Origin: Methylorubrum populi
GTDB taxonomy: Bacteria; Pseudomonadota; Alphaproteobacteria; Rhizobiales; Beijerinckiaceae
Assembly: GCA_036946625.1 (NCBI GenBank)
Contig: JAQIIU010000003.1
Coordinates: 1,563,001-1,627,000 of the forward strand
Direction of reading: 5' to 3'
Length of the DNA: 64,000 nt
Shown here: in pieces, positions 26,212-38,231 of the stretch
Position numbering within the stretch: the first letter of the stretch is position 1
How the letters are laid out: every line of letters begins with the position of its first letter
The notes under the pieces: generated by a model
The model's input: only the letters and a program-made list of their open reading frames with translations
Told to the model about the DNA's origin: nothing
Database searches by the model: none
Translations under genes and position numbers: made by a program

Positions 26212-27060
26212 TCAGACCGGTCCGGTCTCGACGGGCCGTTCCGGATCGGAGCCCCATTCGGACCAGGAGCCGTCGTAGAGCGCCCGCGGCGGCCGCCCCA
26301 GGGTTTCCAGCGCGAGCGAGACGATCGCCGCCGTCACGCCCGAGCCGCAGGTGGTGACGACGGGACGGTCGAGGTCGACCCCGGCCTCGGCGATGGCCGC
26401 ACGCAGCGAGGCCTCGTCGCGCAGGCGGCCGTTGGCCTGGAGCGCGGCGTAGTGGAGGTTCCTGGCGCCGGGCATGTGGCCGGGGTGCACGCCGGGGCGC
26501 GGCTCCGCCTCCTCGCCACGGAAGCGCGGGCCGGAGCGGGCGTCGACGACCTGCGCCGAGCCGTTGGCCAGCGCCCGGGCAATGTCGTCGGCATCCGCGA
26601 CCGCGCCGTTGTCGAGCCGGGCGGTGAAGTGGCGCCGGTCGCGCGGGCGGCCCTCGCCGTCCTCGGTGGCGTAGCCCGCCGCGACCCAGGCCGGCAGGCC
26701 GCCTTCCAGAATCGTCACGTCGCGCACGCCGAAGGTCTGGAGCATCCAGCGCACCCGCGGCGCCGAGAACAGGCCCATGCCGTCGTAGACCACGACCTGC
26801 GCCCCGTCGCCCACGCCGAGCGCGCGCATCTTCGAGGCGAACGCCTCGGGCCGCGGCAGCATGTGGGGGAGGGGGGATTCGGTATCGCTCATCGCATCGA
26901 GGTCGAAGCGGATCGCACCGGGGATGTGGGCGGCCCGGTACTCGGCCTCGGCGTCGCGCCCCTGCGCCGGCAAGTACCACGAGGCGTCGAGCACGACGAT
27001 GTCCGGCGCGCTCAGACGCCGGTGCAGCCAGTCCGGCGTGACGAAGGGGGATGTCGCCAT
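26212..27060 (-). CDS. sseA: 3-mercaptopyruvate sulfurtransferase
   Basis: A 282-residue protein of two rhodanese domains. The first includes LDASWYLP and HIPGAIRFDLDAMSD; the second has the active Cys in TTCGSGVTAA, matching the CGSGVT loop diagnostic of mercaptopyruvate rather than thiosulfate sulfurtransferases. It transfers sulfur from 3-mercaptopyruvate to thiol acceptors. The ATG at 27060 is preceded by GAGGACACCC. The longer upstream frame lacks similarity and was not used. Confidence 0.94.
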   Translation of the reverse strand: MATSPFVTPDWLHRRLSAPDIVVLDASWYLPAQGRDAEAEYRAAHIPGAIRFDLDAMSDTESPLPHMLPRPEAFASKMRALGVGDGAQVVVYDGMGLFSAPRVRWMLQTFGVRDVTILEGGLPAWVAAGYATEDGEGRPRDRRHFTARLDNGAVADADDIARALANGSAQVVDARSGPRFRGEEAEPRPGVHPGHMPGARNLHYAALQANGRLRDEASLRAAIAEAGVDLDRPVVTTCGSGVTAAIVSLALETLGRPPRALYDGSWSEWGSDPERPVETGPV

Positions 27061-27249
27061 GGGTGTCCTCGCTCGCGCGTGCCCCTGAGTTGAAAGATAC
27101 CACATCCGGCATCGGAGGGGTTTCGGCAAGGCCGCGAGGGCGAAAGCCGCGACGTTGCCGGGGTGCGACGTGCGGCCTGCCCCTTCCGCGGCCTGCAACC
27201 GGCACGATGTTCGGTTAAAGCCGCATCCGGCGCAGGGGGAGGGACCGAC

Positions 27250-27486
27250 GTGCGAGAGACCTATCACATCGAAGTGCTCGGCCCCGAGGAGCCGGACGCG
27301 CCGGGCGGGGTGCAGCAGCGGGTCTCCGTGCGCACGTCGAGCCCGGAGGGAGCGGAGGAGCGGGCGAAACGGCTCTTCGCCCGGGCCCGGGTGCCGCAGC
27401 GCTCCGGTACGGCGGCGGAGGCGGTGCGGGTGCTCGACGGGGCCGGCACCGAGATTTTTCGCATGAGCCGGTTCGACGAAGGCTGA
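27250..27486 (+). CDS. small conserved hypothetical protein
   Basis: About 78 residues starting at a GTG (27250) with GGGGGAGGGA upstream; an in-frame ATG at 27163 is less likely because the extra residues look non-coding. The sequence (RETYHIEVLGPEEPD, SSPEGAEERAKRLFARAR, EAVRVLDGAGTEIFRMSRF) resembles a short alpha/beta protein. I do not recognise the family. Divergent from sseA. Confidence 0.6.
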   Translation: MRETYHIEVLGPEEPDAPGGVQQRVSVRTSSPEGAEERAKRLFARARVPQRSGTAAEAVRVLDGAGTEIFRMSRFDEG

Positions 27487-27760
27487 GGCGATCATCCGTT
27501 TCGCGGTCGCCTCATTGACTTCGCAGGTGCAACGTCGCATATCGCACCTGCAGCGTCAGCGGCCGAACGGGGCCGCTTGAGGGGGCTGCGTGACGGTTCG
27601 CGCCTTTTTCGAGGTCGCGCCCCGGCCCCTCTCTTCAACGTGAATGCACCCCAGGCCGCCCCATCACGCGGGCAGCCTCCCGGACCGATGGACCCGCCCT
27701 CGATGATCCCGTGCGCACGAAGCGCCGGATCGCGGGTTCCGCTGCCTCGAAAGTAAAGAC

Positions 27761-29302
27761 TTGACCCAGTTTACCGATTTCGGCCTCGCTCAGCCCGTGC
27801 TCTGCGCTCTGGAAGAGGCCGGCTACGTGACGCCGACCCCGATCCAGTCGCAGGCGATCCCGCCGGCGATGGAGGGCCGCGACCTGTGCGGCATCGCCCA
27901 GACCGGCACCGGCAAGACCGCCGCCTTCGCCCTGCCGATCCTGCACCGGCTCTCGCTCGACGACCGCCGCGCCCCGCGCCGCGGCTGCCGCGTGCTCGTG
28001 CTCTCGCCGACCCGCGAGCTGGCGAGCCAGATCGCCGAGAGCTTCTCGGATTACGGCCGGCACCTGCCCTGCACCAACACCGTCGTGTTCGGCGGCGTCA
28101 ACATCAACCGCCAGGAGCGCACGGTGGCGCCCGGCGTCGACATCCTCGTCGCCACGCCGGGCCGGCTGATCGACCTCGTCGACCGCCGGGCGCTGACGCT
28201 GGAGGGCGTCGAGATCCTCGTCCTCGACGAGGCCGACCAGATGCTCGATCTCGGCTTCATCCACGCGCTCAAGCGCATCGTGAAGATGCTGCCGGCGCGG
28301 CGCCAGAGCCTGTTCTTCTCGGCCACCATGCCGAAGAACATCGCCGGGCTCGCCGACCAGTACCTCTCGAACCCGGTGCAGGTGGCGGTGACGCCGGTGG
28401 CGACCACCGCCGAGCGCGTCGACCAGCAGGTCATCTTCTGCCACACCGGCGCCAAGCAGGCGCTGCTCAACCACGTCCTGCGCGATCCCGGGATCGAGCG
28501 CGTCCTCGTCTTCACCCGCACCAAGCACGGCGCGGATCGGGTGGTGCGCGGGCTCGACAAGGTCGGCATCGTCGGCGCGGCGATCCACGGCAACAAGAGC
28601 CAGCCGCAGCGCGAGCGGGCGCTCGCCGCCTTCCGCGACGGCTCCTGCCGGGTGCTGGTGGCGACCGACATCGCCGCCCGCGGCATCGACGTCGAGGGCG
28701 TGAGCCACGTCGTGAACTACGATCTGCCGAACGTGCCGGAGAGCTACGTCCACCGCATCGGCCGTACCGCCCGCGCCGGCGCGGAGGGGCAGGCGATCTC
28801 GTTCTGCAACGACGAGGAGCGCGCCTACCTGCGCGACATCGAGCGCACCACGCGCCAGAAGGTGCCGGTGGTCGGCTTCCCCGAGGGCTTCGTGCCGCCG
28901 ACCCGGCAGGAGGCGCAGGACAACGCCGCCGAGGAGGCGCGCCGTCCGCCGCGCCAGCCGCAGGGCCGTCCCGGCCATCGCCAGGGCCGGCCGGGCGGCG
29001 GTCGCGGGCCGGAGCAGCGCGGCGAGTCGCGCGGCCACGAGGCTCGCGGCGGCCGTCCCGGCGGTCAGCCGGGGCACCGCCAGGATCAGCGCGCCGGCGC
29101 CCCCCGCGCCGAGGCGCCGCGGCAGGATCAGCGCCGTCCCGACCGGGCCGGCGAGGGCCGGCCGCAGGCGGCTCGTCCGCAGGGTGGACGCCCCCAGGGC
29201 GGCCGTCCGAACGACGGCCGCCGCGACGGGCGCCCCGCCCGCTCCGGCGGCGGCGAGGGCGGTCGCGCCATCGGCTGGCTCGACCGGGCGCCGCGATCCT
29301 GA
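27761..29302 (+). CDS. DEAD-box RNA helicase, RhlE-like
   Basis: A 513-residue ATP-dependent RNA helicase from a TTG start at 27761 (MTQFTDFGL). Motifs in order: Q motif PTPIQSQAI, Walker [30 protein letters not shown] box [17 protein letters not shown], then the second RecA domain with [17 protein letters not shown] and [10 protein letters not shown]. Beyond residue 380 lies a basic, low-complexity tail rich in Gly, Arg, Pro and Gln, typical of RhlE-type enzymes that unwind RNA in ribosome assembly or decay. Confidence 0.95.
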   Translation: MTQFTDFGLAQPVLCALEEAGYVTPTPIQSQAIPPAMEGRDLCGIAQTGTGKTAAFALPILHRLSLDDRRAPRRGCRVLVLSPTRELASQIAESFSDYGRHLPCTNTVVFGGVNINRQERTVAPGVDILVATPGRLIDLVDRRALTLEGVEILVLDEADQMLDLGFIHALKRIVKMLPARRQSLFFSATMPKNIAGLADQYLSNPVQVAVTPVATTAERVDQQVIFCHTGAKQALLNHVLRDPGIERVLVFTRTKHGADRVVRGLDKVGIVGAAIHGNKSQPQRERALAAFRDGSCRVLVATDIAARGIDVEGVSHVVNYDLPNVPESYVHRIGRTARAGAEGQAISFCNDEERAYLRDIERTTRQKVPVVGFPEGFVPPTRQEAQDNAAEEARRPPRQPQGRPGHRQGRPGGGRGPEQRGESRGHEARGGRPGGQPGHRQDQRAGAPRAEAPRQDQRRPDRAGEGRPQAARPQGGRPQGGRPNDGRRDGRPARSGGGEGGRAIGWLDRAPRS

Positions 29303-29396
29303 TCCGTCTCCGATCCAGCATCGATCCTTTCGGCGCGGGATGCGTTCTATCCCGCGCCGCGCCCGGCTTCCCGCGCGGTCCGTCAGGAGCAGGCAG

Positions 29397-29582
29397 ATGC
29401 GCTTCGAACTCTATCGTGACGCGGGCGGCGAGTGGCGCTGGCGCCTGCGCGTGCAGAACGGCCATGTCATCGCCGATTCCGGTGAGGGCTATGTCCGCCG
29501 CGAGGATTGCGAGCACGCCGTCGGCCTGGTGAAGCGCAGCGGCGAGGCCTCCGTCGTCGACATGACGACGAAGATCGCCTGA
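29397..29582 (+). CDS. DUF1508 (YegP-like) protein
   Basis: A 61-residue single-domain protein, MRFELYRDAGGEWRWRLR followed by NGHVIADSGEGYVRREDC, an exact pattern match to the YegP/DUF1508 fold. Function is unknown in the family. The ATG at 29397 is preceded by AGGAGCAGGC. Confidence 0.85.
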   Translation: MRFELYRDAGGEWRWRLRVQNGHVIADSGEGYVRREDCEHAVGLVKRSGEASVVDMTTKIA

Positions 29583-29706
29583 TCGGTCCTGAACCGTTCG
29601 CCCCGGCGTTTTTCGCGAAACCGTTTCACGCCCTCATGCGTTTCTGCACCCGCGGCGCGCCGGAAGCGGCGCGTCCGTTCGCGACTGCCGCAGAGGGAAT
29701 GCCCAC

Positions 29707-29991
29707 TTGCTCAAGAAACTCCTGATCGCCGCGCTGATGGCCCTCGGCCTCGCCGCGGTCACCCCGCAGGGCGCCTCGGCCGCACCGGTCGGCCCGTCGG
29801 TCGCGCTGGCGACCGAAACCGCACCCGCGACCGTGGAGAAGGCGCAGTACTACTATCGTCGTCACTGGGGTCCGCGTCCGTATTACGGCCGCCGCTTCTA
29901 CGGCCCGCGTCCGTTCTACCGTCGCCACTATTACCGCCGTCCGTTCTACGGTCCGCGGCGCTTCTACGGCCCGCGCCGCTTCTACTACTGA
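29707..29991 (+). CDS. small exported Tyr/Arg-rich protein
   Basis: A 94-residue protein starting at a TTG (29707), with GAGGGA 8 nt upstream. MLKKLLIAALMALGLAAVTPQGASA is a good signal peptide. After residue 45 it consists of repeated Tyr/Arg/Pro units (YYYRRHWGPRPYYGRR, FYGPRPFYRR, FYGPRRFYGPRRFYY). Similar low-complexity secreted proteins are common in Hyphomicrobiales and have no known role; an envelope or polyanion-binding function is a guess. Confidence 0.7.
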   Translation: MLKKLLIAALMALGLAAVTPQGASAAPVGPSVALATETAPATVEKAQYYYRRHWGPRPYYGRRFYGPRPFYRRHYYRRPFYGPRRFYGPRRFYY

Positions 29992-30053
29992 GCCGGTGGC
30001 CCGGTTCGGGCGGCTCCGAAGCCTTCCCGGATGCACCCCGTCTTCCGACCGAG

Positions 30054-30082
30054 AGCCCGGAGCGTGAGCCCCGGGCTTTTTC
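30054..30082 (+). terminator. intrinsic terminator after the Tyr/Arg-rich protein gene
   Basis: A 7-bp stem AGCCCGG / CCGGGCT with a 10-nt loop followed by TTTTTCC, about 60 nt after the stop codon. Confidence 0.75.
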
Positions 30083-30194
30083 CGTTCCGGATCGGATCGT
30101 TCGATCCGTCGCTTTTCGAAGGGGAGGACATGGTTGTAGGATGGGCCCCTGGCGAGCCGACCCGCGACGGACGGGCCGCTCCGGAGGACGCCCG

Positions 30195-30338
30195 ATGATC
30201 GATCTCGTGACGCGGCAGCGGCGCGCGGTTGCACCGTTCCGTATGCCGTCCTGGCAGGACATCCCGCTGGAACTGTTCGTGTCCGCCGCGGGGCTCCTCC
30301 TCGCCGCCGGCCTGAAGATTCTCGGCGTCATGCCCTGA
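30195..30338 (+). CDS. small putative membrane protein
   Basis: Forty-seven residues from the ATG at 30195: a basic N-terminus (MIDLVTRQRRAVAPFRMPSW) then one hydrophobic segment (ELFVSAAGLLLAAGLKILGV). GGAGGACGCCCG precedes the start at good spacing. No family is recognised; it could be a genuine small membrane protein or a chance frame. Confidence 0.4.
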   Translation: MIDLVTRQRRAVAPFRMPSWQDIPLELFVSAAGLLLAAGLKILGVMP

Positions 30339-30434
30339 CACGCCGCGTCCTGCCCACTGGCGCCCGTCGAGCCTGCATGCTTGGCTGCCCGCGAAGGGCG
30401 GCGGCGACTCGGGACCGGACGGGGGGAAGGATCG

Positions 30435-30839
30435 ATGACGCGGGCGATCGATGTGGGGGACGAGCATCCCAACGGCGACCTGACGGTGCGCACCATCGCC
30501 ATGCCGGCGGACACCAACGCCAACGGCGACATCTTCGGCGGCTGGGTGCTATCGCAGATGGATCAGGCCGGCGGCATCGCCGGCGTCGAGCGGGCGCAGG
30601 GCCGCGTGGTCACGGTGGCGGTCGATGCGATGACCTTCATCCGCCCGGTGCGCGTCGGCGACGTGCTGTGCGTCTACACCCGGATCGGCCGGGTCGGCCG
30701 CACCTCGATGAAGATCCATCTCGAAGCCTGGGCCCGCCGCTTCCGGACGCAGTTCCGCGAGAAGGTGACCGAGGCGACCTTCACCTTCGTCGCCATCGAC
30801 GAGGAGGGCCGCCCGCGTCCGATCCCCCCGGAGGCGTGA
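30435..30839 (+). CDS. acyl-CoA thioesterase, YciA-like hotdog fold
   Basis: A 134-residue protein with PNGDLTVRTIAMPADTNANG, DIFGGWVLSQMDQAGGIAG and VTVAVDAMTFIRPVRVGD, the conserved segments of YciA/BACH-type hotdog thioesterases that hydrolyse acyl-CoAs. The start at 30435 follows GGGGAAGG. It stands alone; no pathway partner is adjacent. Confidence 0.9.
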   Translation: MTRAIDVGDEHPNGDLTVRTIAMPADTNANGDIFGGWVLSQMDQAGGIAGVERAQGRVVTVAVDAMTFIRPVRVGDVLCVYTRIGRVGRTSMKIHLEAWARRFRTQFREKVTEATFTFVAIDEEGRPRPIPPEA

Positions 30840-31155
30840 GCAGGGCCATCGCTCGAAGCCGCCTGAGCGGCTTCGCGGCGCCAAGGGACACGACCAAGAG
30901 CGCCGCGCGGAACGGGCTTCTCAGGACCCTGGTCCTGAGAAGCATCGAGCGGAGCGAAAGCCCAAGGGGCCGAGATGTCCGCGGAGGCGGGCGCCGGCGA
31001 CTGAGGCCGGCCAAGAAAACCCTGGCAAAACCCTGGCCAAGAAAACCGGGGCCATCGCTTCAAGCGATGGCCCCGGAGGCGTGAGGGCGTGCGGATTGGC
31101 GCTTCCCGGCGCGGCGGGCTAGAACCGGGCACCCGTCTCCATCCGTCGAGGCCGC
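30840..31155. repeat. intergenic region with three perfect hairpins
   Basis: No gene is supportable here. Three strong palindromes are present: 30854-30875 (9-bp arms CGAAGCCGC), directly after the thioesterase stop; 30917-30942 (12-bp arms CTTCTCAGGACC, 2-nt loop); and 31046-31076 (15-bp arms CCGGGGCCATCGCTT, 1-nt loop). The short string CCGGAGGCGTGAG occurs both at the end of the thioesterase gene and after the third hairpin, suggesting a local duplication. None has a T-tract. Confidence 0.6.
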
Positions 31156-31800
31156 ATGCCCGCCACACCCCGCGCCGCGATCATCCCGGTCACCCCGTTC
31201 CAGCAGAACTGCACCCTGATCTGGGACGAGGCCACCAAGGTCGGCGCCGTCGTCGATCCCGGCGGTGATCTGGACCGGATCGAGGCGGCGATCCGGGCGC
31301 AGGGCGTGACGGTCGAGAAGATCCTGCTCACCCACGGCCATATCGACCATGCCGGCGGGGCCGCGGAGCTGAAGGAGCGCCTCGGCGTTCCCGTCGAGGG
31401 CCCGCACGAGGCGGACAAGTACCTGCTCGATTCCCTGCCCGAGACGGGCGCGAATTACGGCCTCGACGGCGCCCGCGCGATCGCGCCGGACCGCTGGCTG
31501 AACGAGGGCGACACCGTCACCGTCGGCGGCCTGACCTTCGACATCCGGCACGCCCCCGGCCATTCCCCCGGCAGCGTCGTGTTCATGAGCCGCGACGCCC
31601 GCTTCGCGCTGGTCGGCGACGTGGTGTTCCAGGGGTCGATCGGCCGTACCGACCTGCCCGGCGGCAACCACGAGCAACTGATCCGCATGATCAGGGAGAA
31701 GGTGCTGCCGCTCGGCGACGACGTCGCCTTCATCCCTGGGCACGGCCCCACCGGGACGCTGGGGCAGGAGCGGCTGACGAACCCGTTCCTGCAGGGGTGA
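31156..31800 (+). CDS. MBL-fold metallo-hydrolase (glyoxalase II/YcbL-like)
   Basis: A 214-residue metallo-beta-lactamase-fold protein with the metal motif THGHIDH, VVDPGGD, HAPGHSPGSV, the bridging Asp in LVGDVVFQGSIGRTDLPGG and FIPGHGPT. The compact size and the SIGRTDLPGG segment place it with single-domain YcbL-like hydrolases related to hydroxyacylglutathione hydrolase, without the C-terminal domain of true GloB. The exact thioester substrate is unknown. Confidence 0.9.
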   Translation: MPATPRAAIIPVTPFQQNCTLIWDEATKVGAVVDPGGDLDRIEAAIRAQGVTVEKILLTHGHIDHAGGAAELKERLGVPVEGPHEADKYLLDSLPETGANYGLDGARAIAPDRWLNEGDTVTVGGLTFDIRHAPGHSPGSVVFMSRDARFALVGDVVFQGSIGRTDLPGGNHEQLIRMIREKVLPLGDDVAFIPGHGPTGTLGQERLTNPFLQG

Positions 31801-31975
31801 GGCTGTCGTTTCGGGATTCGCCGTTTCCACCGCGGCTGCGAAAGCGGGACCTGCGCGCGCCTAACGGAGGATTAACGCAACCGCGTCAGAAAGGCGGGTG
31901 CCGCAGCGCTTTCGAGACGCGAAAAGCGATGCGAAATCAGAGGGGAACGCCTATATGAAATCGGCACGGAGATAG

Positions 31976-34486
<2,511 letters not shown>

Positions 34487-34541
34487 TCGATCAATCCCCG
34501 GTGGGGCGGGAACGCCGCATCGTGCTCGCCACGAGCGAGCG

Positions 34542-35687
34542 TCAGCTCCGCCCGAGCAGCCGCTTGGCCTCGGCCCTGGCGCGGTGCTCGAAACGGGCGA
34601 GGCGCAGGCGCCGCTCCAGGGAGATCAGGCCGGCGCCCGGCGGCACGGCGACGATCTCGCGGATCGTCTCGCGCTCCGGATAGAGACTCTCCAGCGCCGA
34701 GCCCGGCATCGTCGCCGCGTCGAGCCGATCGGCGAACCCCTCGGCGTGGACGGCGCGCACGATCGCGTCCTCCAGCACGAGGCCGGGGGCCTGGGCGTGC
34801 AGGCCCTCGTCGTAGGCGGTCTTGAGGAGGTGGGCGGTCCGGCCGCCGATCAGCGCGAGGCTCGCGGCCACCGTCCGGCCGTCCAGGCGCAGCAGGTCGG
34901 CCCGGACCGAGACGGGCCCGGCCTCCGGCCGGAACAGGGCGCGCGCGAAGCGTTCGGTCTGCGGGCGGCTGCGCAGGGCGGTGCCCGCCGCCCCCTTCCA
35001 GCCGGCGGCTTCGAGGGTGAGGAAGGCGTCGAGCGCCCGCTCCAGGGCCGCGCCTTCCGTCGCGCTCTCGACCGTGACCGTGCCGGCCTCCTCCAATCGG
35101 CGGCGGCGGCGGCGGAGATCCTTCAGGCGGCTCCTGTGCGGGTGGCCGGCGAGGAAGGCGTCGTAATCGGCCCGGCGGTCGAGAACCGGCCGCTCGAACC
35201 CCGCCACGGTGCCGACCTGCCAGCCGGCCCGGCCCATCGCCGCGAGCAGCCCGACGCCGATTCTGGATTCGCTCGCCAGCAGCGGCCAGCGCCAGGGCCG
35301 GCCGCCGGAGGCACGCGCGAGGCCCTCGACCAGGGCGTCGAGCCGCACCTCAAGGCCGGGGCCGTCGGCGACGAGGGGCGCGGTCGCCGTCACGTAGGGC
35401 GAGAGGAAGGGCTGCGCGAGGGCCGCGCCAAGGCCGGCGATGTCGGGGCGCAGGACGAAGGGCAGGAGGGCCGCCGCCGCGCCGTCTTCGCGCACGACGA
35501 CCGCCGAGAGGCGCGGGCCGCACAGCCCGTGGGCCCGGTGCGCCTCGATCGTGTGGCGCGCGTAGAACGGATGCGGTTCGGCCGCGCGGACCGCCAGCGC
35601 GTCCCAACCCGCGGCGTCCCCCGCAAGCGCCGCGACCGGCTCGACGGTCGCGCGGGACGACCTCGATGCGAGAGCGGCCTGCGGCAT
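34542..35687 (-). CDS. GNAT/BioF2-like acetyltransferase of an envelope polysaccharide locus
   Basis: A 381-residue protein resembling the CelD/BioF2-like (acetyltransf_6) family: HPFYARHTIEAH near the N-terminus, and DLRRRRRRLEEAG, FLTLEAAGWKGAAGTALRS and LALIGGRTAHLLKTAYDEG in the C-terminal half, which are the usual signatures. Such proteins are often found in exopolysaccharide or capsule loci. The ATG at 35687 shares one base with the flippase stop codon (TGATG), so the two are coupled. Confidence 0.8.
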   Translation of the reverse strand: MPQAALASRSSRATVEPVAALAGDAAGWDALAVRAAEPHPFYARHTIEAHRAHGLCGPRLSAVVVREDGAAAALLPFVLRPDIAGLGAALAQPFLSPYVTATAPLVADGPGLEVRLDALVEGLARASGGRPWRWPLLASESRIGVGLLAAMGRAGWQVGTVAGFERPVLDRRADYDAFLAGHPHRSRLKDLRRRRRRLEEAGTVTVESATEGAALERALDAFLTLEAAGWKGAAGTALRSRPQTERFARALFRPEAGPVSVRADLLRLDGRTVAASLALIGGRTAHLLKTAYDEGLHAQAPGLVLEDAIVRAVHAEGFADRLDAATMPGSALESLYPERETIREIVAVPPGAGLISLERRLRLARFEHRARAEAKRLLGRS

Positions 35688-37054
35688 CACGGCCCCCTCG
35701 GCGCGAAGAATGCGACGGCCGGCGTCGAGAGGCCGTGGACGGCTCGGGCGCCGAGCGCCATGGCGAGCCCGCGCAGCGTCGTGGCGGCGGCGACCGACAG
35801 GGCCGCCCCGGCCACGCCGAGCCCAGGCACGAGGACGAAGCAGAGCAGGGCGGCGAGCAGCAGCATCGCCAGGGTGATGCCGGCGCAGAGCCGTTCGCCG
35901 CCGAGCATGGTCAGCACGTCCTCGGCCGGGCCGAACAGGCTCGCGGCCACGCTGCCGCCGACGAGGATCGCCAGGACCGGCAGGCTGGCGCGGAACCCCT
36001 CTCCGAACAGGCCGAGCAGCAGGGGCGACACCGCGAGGATGCCGAGCCCGACGCCCGCCGTGGCGAGGAAGGTCCAGCGCGCCTGCGCGCGCACCAGCCC
36101 GGCGAGGCCCGCCTCGTCGCCGCGCGCCCGGGCGGCGGCGAGGCGCTGGGCGGTGGCGGCGGAGGCCGCATAGTGCACGAAGGCGACGAACTGCTGGATG
36201 CGGGTGGCGGCGAAATAGAGCCCGACGGCCTCCGGCGGCACGAGGAAGCCGAGGATCACCACGTCGACGAAGCCGAAGGCGCTGGCCGCGAGATCGCCCG
36301 CGGCGATCGGCAAGCAGGCGCCGAGCCAGAGCCGCCAGCGGTAGAGCCGCGGGCCCGCCGGCAGGTGGCGGCGCAGGCGCACGAGCAGGAGACCGGCCTG
36401 CCCGGCCGCCGCGAGGCCGGTCGCGGCCAGCGTGCAGGCGATGGCGACCCACGCCTCGGCCGGCGCACCCGCCAGGACGGCCCCGACCATCGCCGCCATG
36501 ATCAGGCCCTGGCGCAGCAGGTAGGGCGGTGCGATGGCGAGCAGCGGCCAGTTCTGGCTGCGGGCCACGCCTTCGAGATAGTCTTGGAACGCGAAGAGCG
36601 GCACGACCAGCGCCGCGACGAGGATCGGCGTGCCGTAGGGGCCGGCCAGCAACCCGTCCCGCAACAGGGCGACCGCCAGACCGCCGAGCGACAGCGCGAG
36701 GCCGCCGCCGAGGCTCGCCAGGGCGCCGCCGAGCAGGAATCCGCGCACGCCGTCGAGCCGGCCGAGCGCCTGGTCGGCGGGCAGGAAGCGGCAGGCGCCC
36801 TGGGACAGACCGAGGGTCGCGGTATGACCCAGGATCGCGATCCAGACCCAGACGGTGGCGAAGATGCCGTACTCGGTGCCGCCCATCATCCGGGCCATCA
36901 GCACCTGCGCCCCGTAGGCGAAGGCGGCCGCGCCGATGCGGACCGCGAACACACCGAGCGCCGAGACGGCGGCGGCCGATCGGAGCCGGGGCAGGATCGT
37001 GTCGAGGGGAGAGGACGAGGCGAGGCCGCCCGCGATCACCTTGTCCGCTGCCAT
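35687..37054 (-). CDS. polysaccharide flippase (Wzx/MATE-like membrane protein)
   Basis: A 455-residue inner-membrane protein with about 12 predicted helices, among them FAYGAQVLMARMMGGTEYGIFATVWVW (in part), FGFVDVVILGFLVPPEAVGLY and FAATRIQQFVAFVHYA. This matches the oligosaccharide-flippase/polysaccharide biosynthesis family, which moves lipid-linked sugar units across the inner membrane. It is coupled to the acetyltransferase-like gene. No glycosyltransferase lies in the window next to it. Confidence 0.85.
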   Translation of the reverse strand: MAADKVIAGGLASSSPLDTILPRLRSAAAVSALGVFAVRIGAAAFAYGAQVLMARMMGGTEYGIFATVWVWIAILGHTATLGLSQGACRFLPADQALGRLDGVRGFLLGGALASLGGGLALSLGGLAVALLRDGLLAGPYGTPILVAALVVPLFAFQDYLEGVARSQNWPLLAIAPPYLLRQGLIMAAMVGAVLAGAPAEAWVAIACTLAATGLAAAGQAGLLLVRLRRHLPAGPRLYRWRLWLGACLPIAAGDLAASAFGFVDVVILGFLVPPEAVGLYFAATRIQQFVAFVHYAASAATAQRLAAARARGDEAGLAGLVRAQARWTFLATAGVGLGILAVSPLLLGLFGEGFRASLPVLAILVGGSVAASLFGPAEDVLTMLGGERLCAGITLAMLLLAALLCFVLVPGLGVAGAALSVAAATTLRGLAMALGARAVHGLSTPAVAFFAPRGP

Positions 37055-37241
37055 GGTGCGCCATTCGAACGGGCGGCGGGCGCGGCGATGGCCGGCCTGC
37101 TCGGCGCCCAGCCTGAGCGGCGCGGCGTTTCGAGCGGGTTAAGAGTTTCGGTTTTGCATCGTCTTTTTCCCAAAGCCGGCAGCCACCTTTCGGGACAAGG
37201 CTCCGAGGGCCCGGCGGGTGGCAAGACGCTACGGCTGCAAG

Positions 37242-38231
37242 CTACGGCTGCCTGGGCCCCGACTGCGGTGCGGGGCCGGGCGTGCCGGTCCGGGCCGGAT
37301 CGGTCTTCGTGGAGTCCGTCTGCGCAGAATCGGTTTTGCCGGAACCCGTCTTCGGGTCGGTCTTCTGATCCGCCTTGGCCGCGTCGGGCTGGAGCAGCGA
37401 CAGGGTGATCGCCCGGGTGGCGTGCTCGGCCATGCAGCGCAGGCCGAGGTCGTTGAGCCGGAAATGGCGCCCGAGCATGTGGGCCTCGGTGCCGTTCCGG
37501 GTCGAGAGGTAGCGCATCGCCGCGTAGCGGTGGACCAGCGGCACCGCCTCGCGGCGGGCCACGTCCTGCACGGTGCGCACCATCTGCGTGTAGTAGGCGT
37601 CCTGGGCGAGGCTCTCGGTGAAGACCGGGTCGATCAGCACGATGTCGATGTCGTGGGACTTCACCCACCGCACCGTGTCCTCCAGGGCCTCGCCGAAGGC
37701 CTCGATGTCGACGCGGGCGAGCGCGTCGTTGGTGCCGACCTGCCAGACCACGAGATCGGGCTCGATCTCGGCAACCATGGAGCGCAGCCGCTCTCCCGCC
37801 CCGCTCGCCACCTCGCCGGGCAGGCCGCGGGCCTCGACGTTGACCTGCACGTCCGGCAGCGCCTGCTCCAGCGCGTTCTCGAGCTTGACCGGATAGCTCG
37901 CGGAGGCGCCGAGCCCGGCCGAGGAGGAGCCGATCGAGAGCACGCGGACCGGCCGCTTCTCCTTGAGCGCGGCCTTGACCGCCTTGAGCCGCGCCAGGGT
38001 GTAGAGCTTCGAGCCCGGCACACGGCATTCGGGCGAGAGGCTCTGGTCGAGCGCCTCCGCCGCGGAAGAGAGAGGTGCGGACGGCACCGGCTGCGCCCCC
38101 GCCGTCTCGCCCCGGGCGGAGGGGGCGCAGCCGAGGCCGAGGCTCAGGCCGAGCGGGAGGATGAGGGCGAGGCGGCGTCGGGCGCCTTGCGCGTCGGCCG
38201 CGGCCTGCGGGAACGCCATTCGACGAACCAT
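37242..38231 (-). CDS. SGNH/GDSL-type hydrolase, exported
   Basis: About 329 residues. After an N-terminal hydrophobic stretch (LALILPLGLSLGLGC, possibly a lipobox ending in Cys) the SGNH blocks appear: VLSIGSSSAGLGAS (catalytic Ser), RGLPGE, VVWQVGTNDA and a C-terminal HMLGRHFRLNDLG. The tail is a Lys/Thr/Asp-rich low-complexity segment. Its start overlaps the preceding OpgC-like gene by up to 88 bp and no later start is available. It probably removes or adds acyl groups on an envelope glycan together with that protein. Confidence 0.83.
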   Translation of the reverse strand: MVRRMAFPQAAADAQGARRRLALILPLGLSLGLGCAPSARGETAGAQPVPSAPLSSAAEALDQSLSPECRVPGSKLYTLARLKAVKAALKEKRPVRVLSIGSSSAGLGASASYPVKLENALEQALPDVQVNVEARGLPGEVASGAGERLRSMVAEIEPDLVVWQVGTNDALARVDIEAFGEALEDTVRWVKSHDIDIVLIDPVFTESLAQDAYYTQMVRTVQDVARREAVPLVHRYAAMRYLSTRNGTEAHMLGRHFRLNDLGLRCMAEHATRAITLSLLQPDAAKADQKTDPKTGSGKTDSAQTDSTKTDPARTGTPGPAPQSGPRQP

